DNA of 64,000 bases from DASSQJ01 sp963726295 (lineage in GTDB: Bacteria > Actinomycetota > Actinomycetes > Actinomycetales > Dermatophilaceae), in the NCBI GenBank assembly GCA_963726295.1, contig CAVSBW010000012.1, positions 372,001 through 436,000 of the forward strand, written 5' to 3'. A program made the translations under genes and the position numbers. Below, piece by piece: positions 62,594 through 64,000 of the stretch; positions within the stretch are counted from its first letter, which is position 1, and each line of letters opens with the position of its first letter. The notes under the pieces are model-generated. The model saw nothing but the letters and a program-made list of their open reading frames with translations. It made no database searches and had not been told where the DNA came from.

Positions 62594-64000
62594 GTGCCCA
62601 CCCCGGTCCGGTCGCTGCTGCGCGTCCTCGCCGCCGTCGCCGGTGGTCTCGCGCTCTGGCTGTCCTTCCCCGACCACGACCTCTGGTGGCTCGCTCCAGT
62701 GGGCGTGGCCCTGGTCGGCGCCGCCACCCTGACGGCCGGCTTCTGGCGGGGCCTCGGGCTGGGGCTGCTGTCCGGCCTCGCCTTCTTCGTGCCCACGCTG
62801 TCGTGGTCCGGCGTCTACGTGGGGGCGCTTCCGTGGCTGGCGCTGGCCACCCTCGAGGCGCTGTACATCGCTGTCATGGGGGGGCTCGTCGGCTTCGCCG
62901 GGAGGCGACTGGCGGACGTGGGCCGGGCGCGTGCCGCCTACCTGCTCGTGCCGCTCGGCTGGGTGGTGCAGGAGTGGGCGCGCTCGACGACTCCCTACGG
63001 GGGGTTCCCGTGGGCCCGGCTCGCCTTCAGCCAGGCCGACAGCCCGCTCGCCCACGTCGCCCGCTGGCTCGGGGCCCCGGGGGTGACCCTGGCCGTGGGC
63101 CTGGTCGGGATGCTGCTCCTGCTGGCGGGCGCCTTCCTGGTCCGCGGGCCCCGCGTGGCCGCGGCCGCCCCGGCGCTGCTCGCGGTCGCCGTCACGGCCG
63201 CACCGCTGCTGATCGCGCTGCCGACCGACGGGCGCACCACGACGGTGGGCTTCGTCCAGGGCGACGTGCCCCAGGCGGGGCTGGAGTTCAACGCCCAACG
63301 ACGGGCGGTGCTCGACAACCACGTCCGCGGCACCTTCGAGCTCGCCGACCGGGCACCGGACGACCTCACGCTCGTCGTCTGGCCCGAGAACGCCTCCGAC
63401 ATCGACCCCCTGCGCAACGCCGACGCCGACGCCGAGATCCGCGCTGCCCAGGACGCGCTGGGCGTGCCGCTCGTCGTGGGCGCGGTGCTCGCCGAGCCGC
63501 CCGGGGCGAACTCCAACGTGTCGCTGCTGTACACCGGTGACGGGCCGCCCCAAGGCTACACCAAGCTGCACCCGGTGCCGTTCGCGGAGTACATCCCCAA
63601 CCGGGCGTTCTTCGCGATGTTCACGCCCATGGCCAACCTGGCCGGCAACTTCGTGGCCGGCACCGAGATCGGGGTCTTCGACATCCCGGCACCCGGGGGC
63701 ACGTACGCCGCGCTCCCCACCATCTGCTTCGAGGTGGCCTACGACCAGCTGATGCGCGACAGCGTCGCGGCGGCCGGCGACACCGACGCGCTGCTCCTCG
63801 TCCAGACCAACAACGCCACCTTCGGGTACACCGCCGAGTCCGAGCAGCAGTTCGCGATCTCGCGCATCCGGGCGATCGAGCACGGCCGCAGCGTGGTGCA
63901 CGTCTCGACCGTGGGGGTCTCCGGATTCGTCGCCCCCGACGGCTCCGTGACGGAGAAGAGCGCGCTCTTCACGCCCGACCAGCGGGTCGCCGCCCCGGTG
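62594..64000 (+). CDS. lnt: Apolipoprotein N-acyltransferase, 3' end outside window
   Basis: Membrane enzyme that adds the third acyl chain to the N-terminal cysteine of lipoproteins. 469 residues are visible and the frame is open at the window edge. Six or seven membrane helices occupy residues 8-215; the nitrilase-like domain follows with the catalytic triad Glu265 (VVWPENASD), Lys324 (YTKLHPVPFAEYIPN) and Cys378 (TICFEVAYD). The GTG at 62594 has a leaderless promoter box. Lipoproteins such as the FKBP at 25057 would be substrates. It is not functionally tied to the lysine genes. Confidence 0.94.
   Translation, partial: MPTPVRSLLRVLAAVAGGLALWLSFPDHDLWWLAPVGVALVGAATLTAGFWRGLGLGLLSGLAFFVPTLSWSGVYVGALPWLALATLEALYIAVMGGLVGFAGRRLADVGRARAAYLLVPLGWVVQEWARSTTPYGGFPWARLAFSQADSPLAHVARWLGAPGVTLAVGLVGMLLLLAGAFLVRGPRVAAAAPALLAVAVTAAPLLIALPTDGRTTTVGFVQGDVPQAGLEFNAQRRAVLDNHVRGTFELADRAPDDLTLVVWPENASDIDPLRNADADAEIRAAQDALGVPLVVGAVLAEPPGANSNVSLLYTGDGPPQGYTKLHPVPFAEYIPNRAFFAMFTPMANLAGNFVAGTEIGVFDIPAPGGTYAALPTICFEVAYDQLMRDSVAAAGDTDALLLVQTNNATFGYTAESEQQFAISRIRAIEHGRSVVHVSTVGVSGFVAPDGSVTEKSALFTPDQRVAAPV

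Overview
The window is a piece of chromosome from a GC-rich, Gram-positive actinobacterium. Three things support this: a mycothiol ligase (mshC), a complete Pup-proteasome system (arc, dop, pup, prcB, prcA, pafA, pafB, pafC), and a gene order that follows the Mycobacterium tuberculosis Rv2134c-Rv2090 segment. Some member of the Micrococcales, perhaps Intrasporangiaceae, would fit, but that is inference. I recognise 58 protein genes. No tRNA, rRNA, CRISPR array, insertion sequence or prophage was seen.

Bases 1-12997 carry conserved housekeeping genes: DUF3090, SCO1664-like kinase fold, mshC, PAC2 protein, HAD phosphatase, RecB-family nuclease, cobalamin-dependent metH, site-2 protease, tRNA m1A58 methyltransferase and the proteasomal ATPase arc. 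Bases 13000-20023 hold an accessory block that separates arc from dop: a frameshifted BBE oxidoreductase, a PRPP synthetase with DUF3054, an unusual two-component pair (receiver fused to a thioredoxin-reductase-like flavoprotein, plus a cNMP-domain histidine kinase) and an esterase. Bases 20044-24894 are the tightly overlapping dop-pup-prcB-prcA-pafA cluster. Bases 25057-37000 continue the conserved segment with two FKBP isomerases, DUF3866, pafB-pafC, tatA-tatC, a diacylglycerol kinase, the helY helicase and a 5'-3' exonuclease, interrupted by a VOC/AraC pair.

Bases 37000-41376 are less conserved: a secreted trypsin-like protease, a frameshifted SnoaL-like gene, an SRPBCC protein, a triple-YrhK membrane protein and the remnant of a large LuxR regulator, with a 524-bp stretch lacking a gene. 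From 41373 the window turns to metabolism. A membrane hydrolase, an Lrp regulator, DinB, DUF1015 and YbaK genes come first. Then follow lysine-degradation genes in two groups (kamA/kdd at 46.7-49.2 kb; kamD-kamE-kal at 59.7-62.6 kb) flanking a phosphoketolase-pta-ackA operon. The two groups would turn lysine into acyl-CoA units, and Pta-AckA could draw ATP from acetyl-CoA; the cleavage enzyme Kce is not in the window. The last gene, lnt, runs off the right edge.

At 25 of the 58 genes a TANNNT -10 hexamer ends 5-8 bases before the start codon, so leaderless transcription appears to be the rule for first genes of operons. Downstream genes instead use 1-4-base stop/start overlaps or clear Shine-Dalgarno sites. 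Three items stand out: a palindromic intergenic repeat present twice, beside C-rich tracts that resemble Rho-loading sites; a perfect LexA box at an HNH/DUF222 gene; and a possible PafBC-type promoter at the RecB-family nuclease. Five apparent single-base indels, all in G or C runs, break or bend four genes and may be sequencing errors rather than true mutations.
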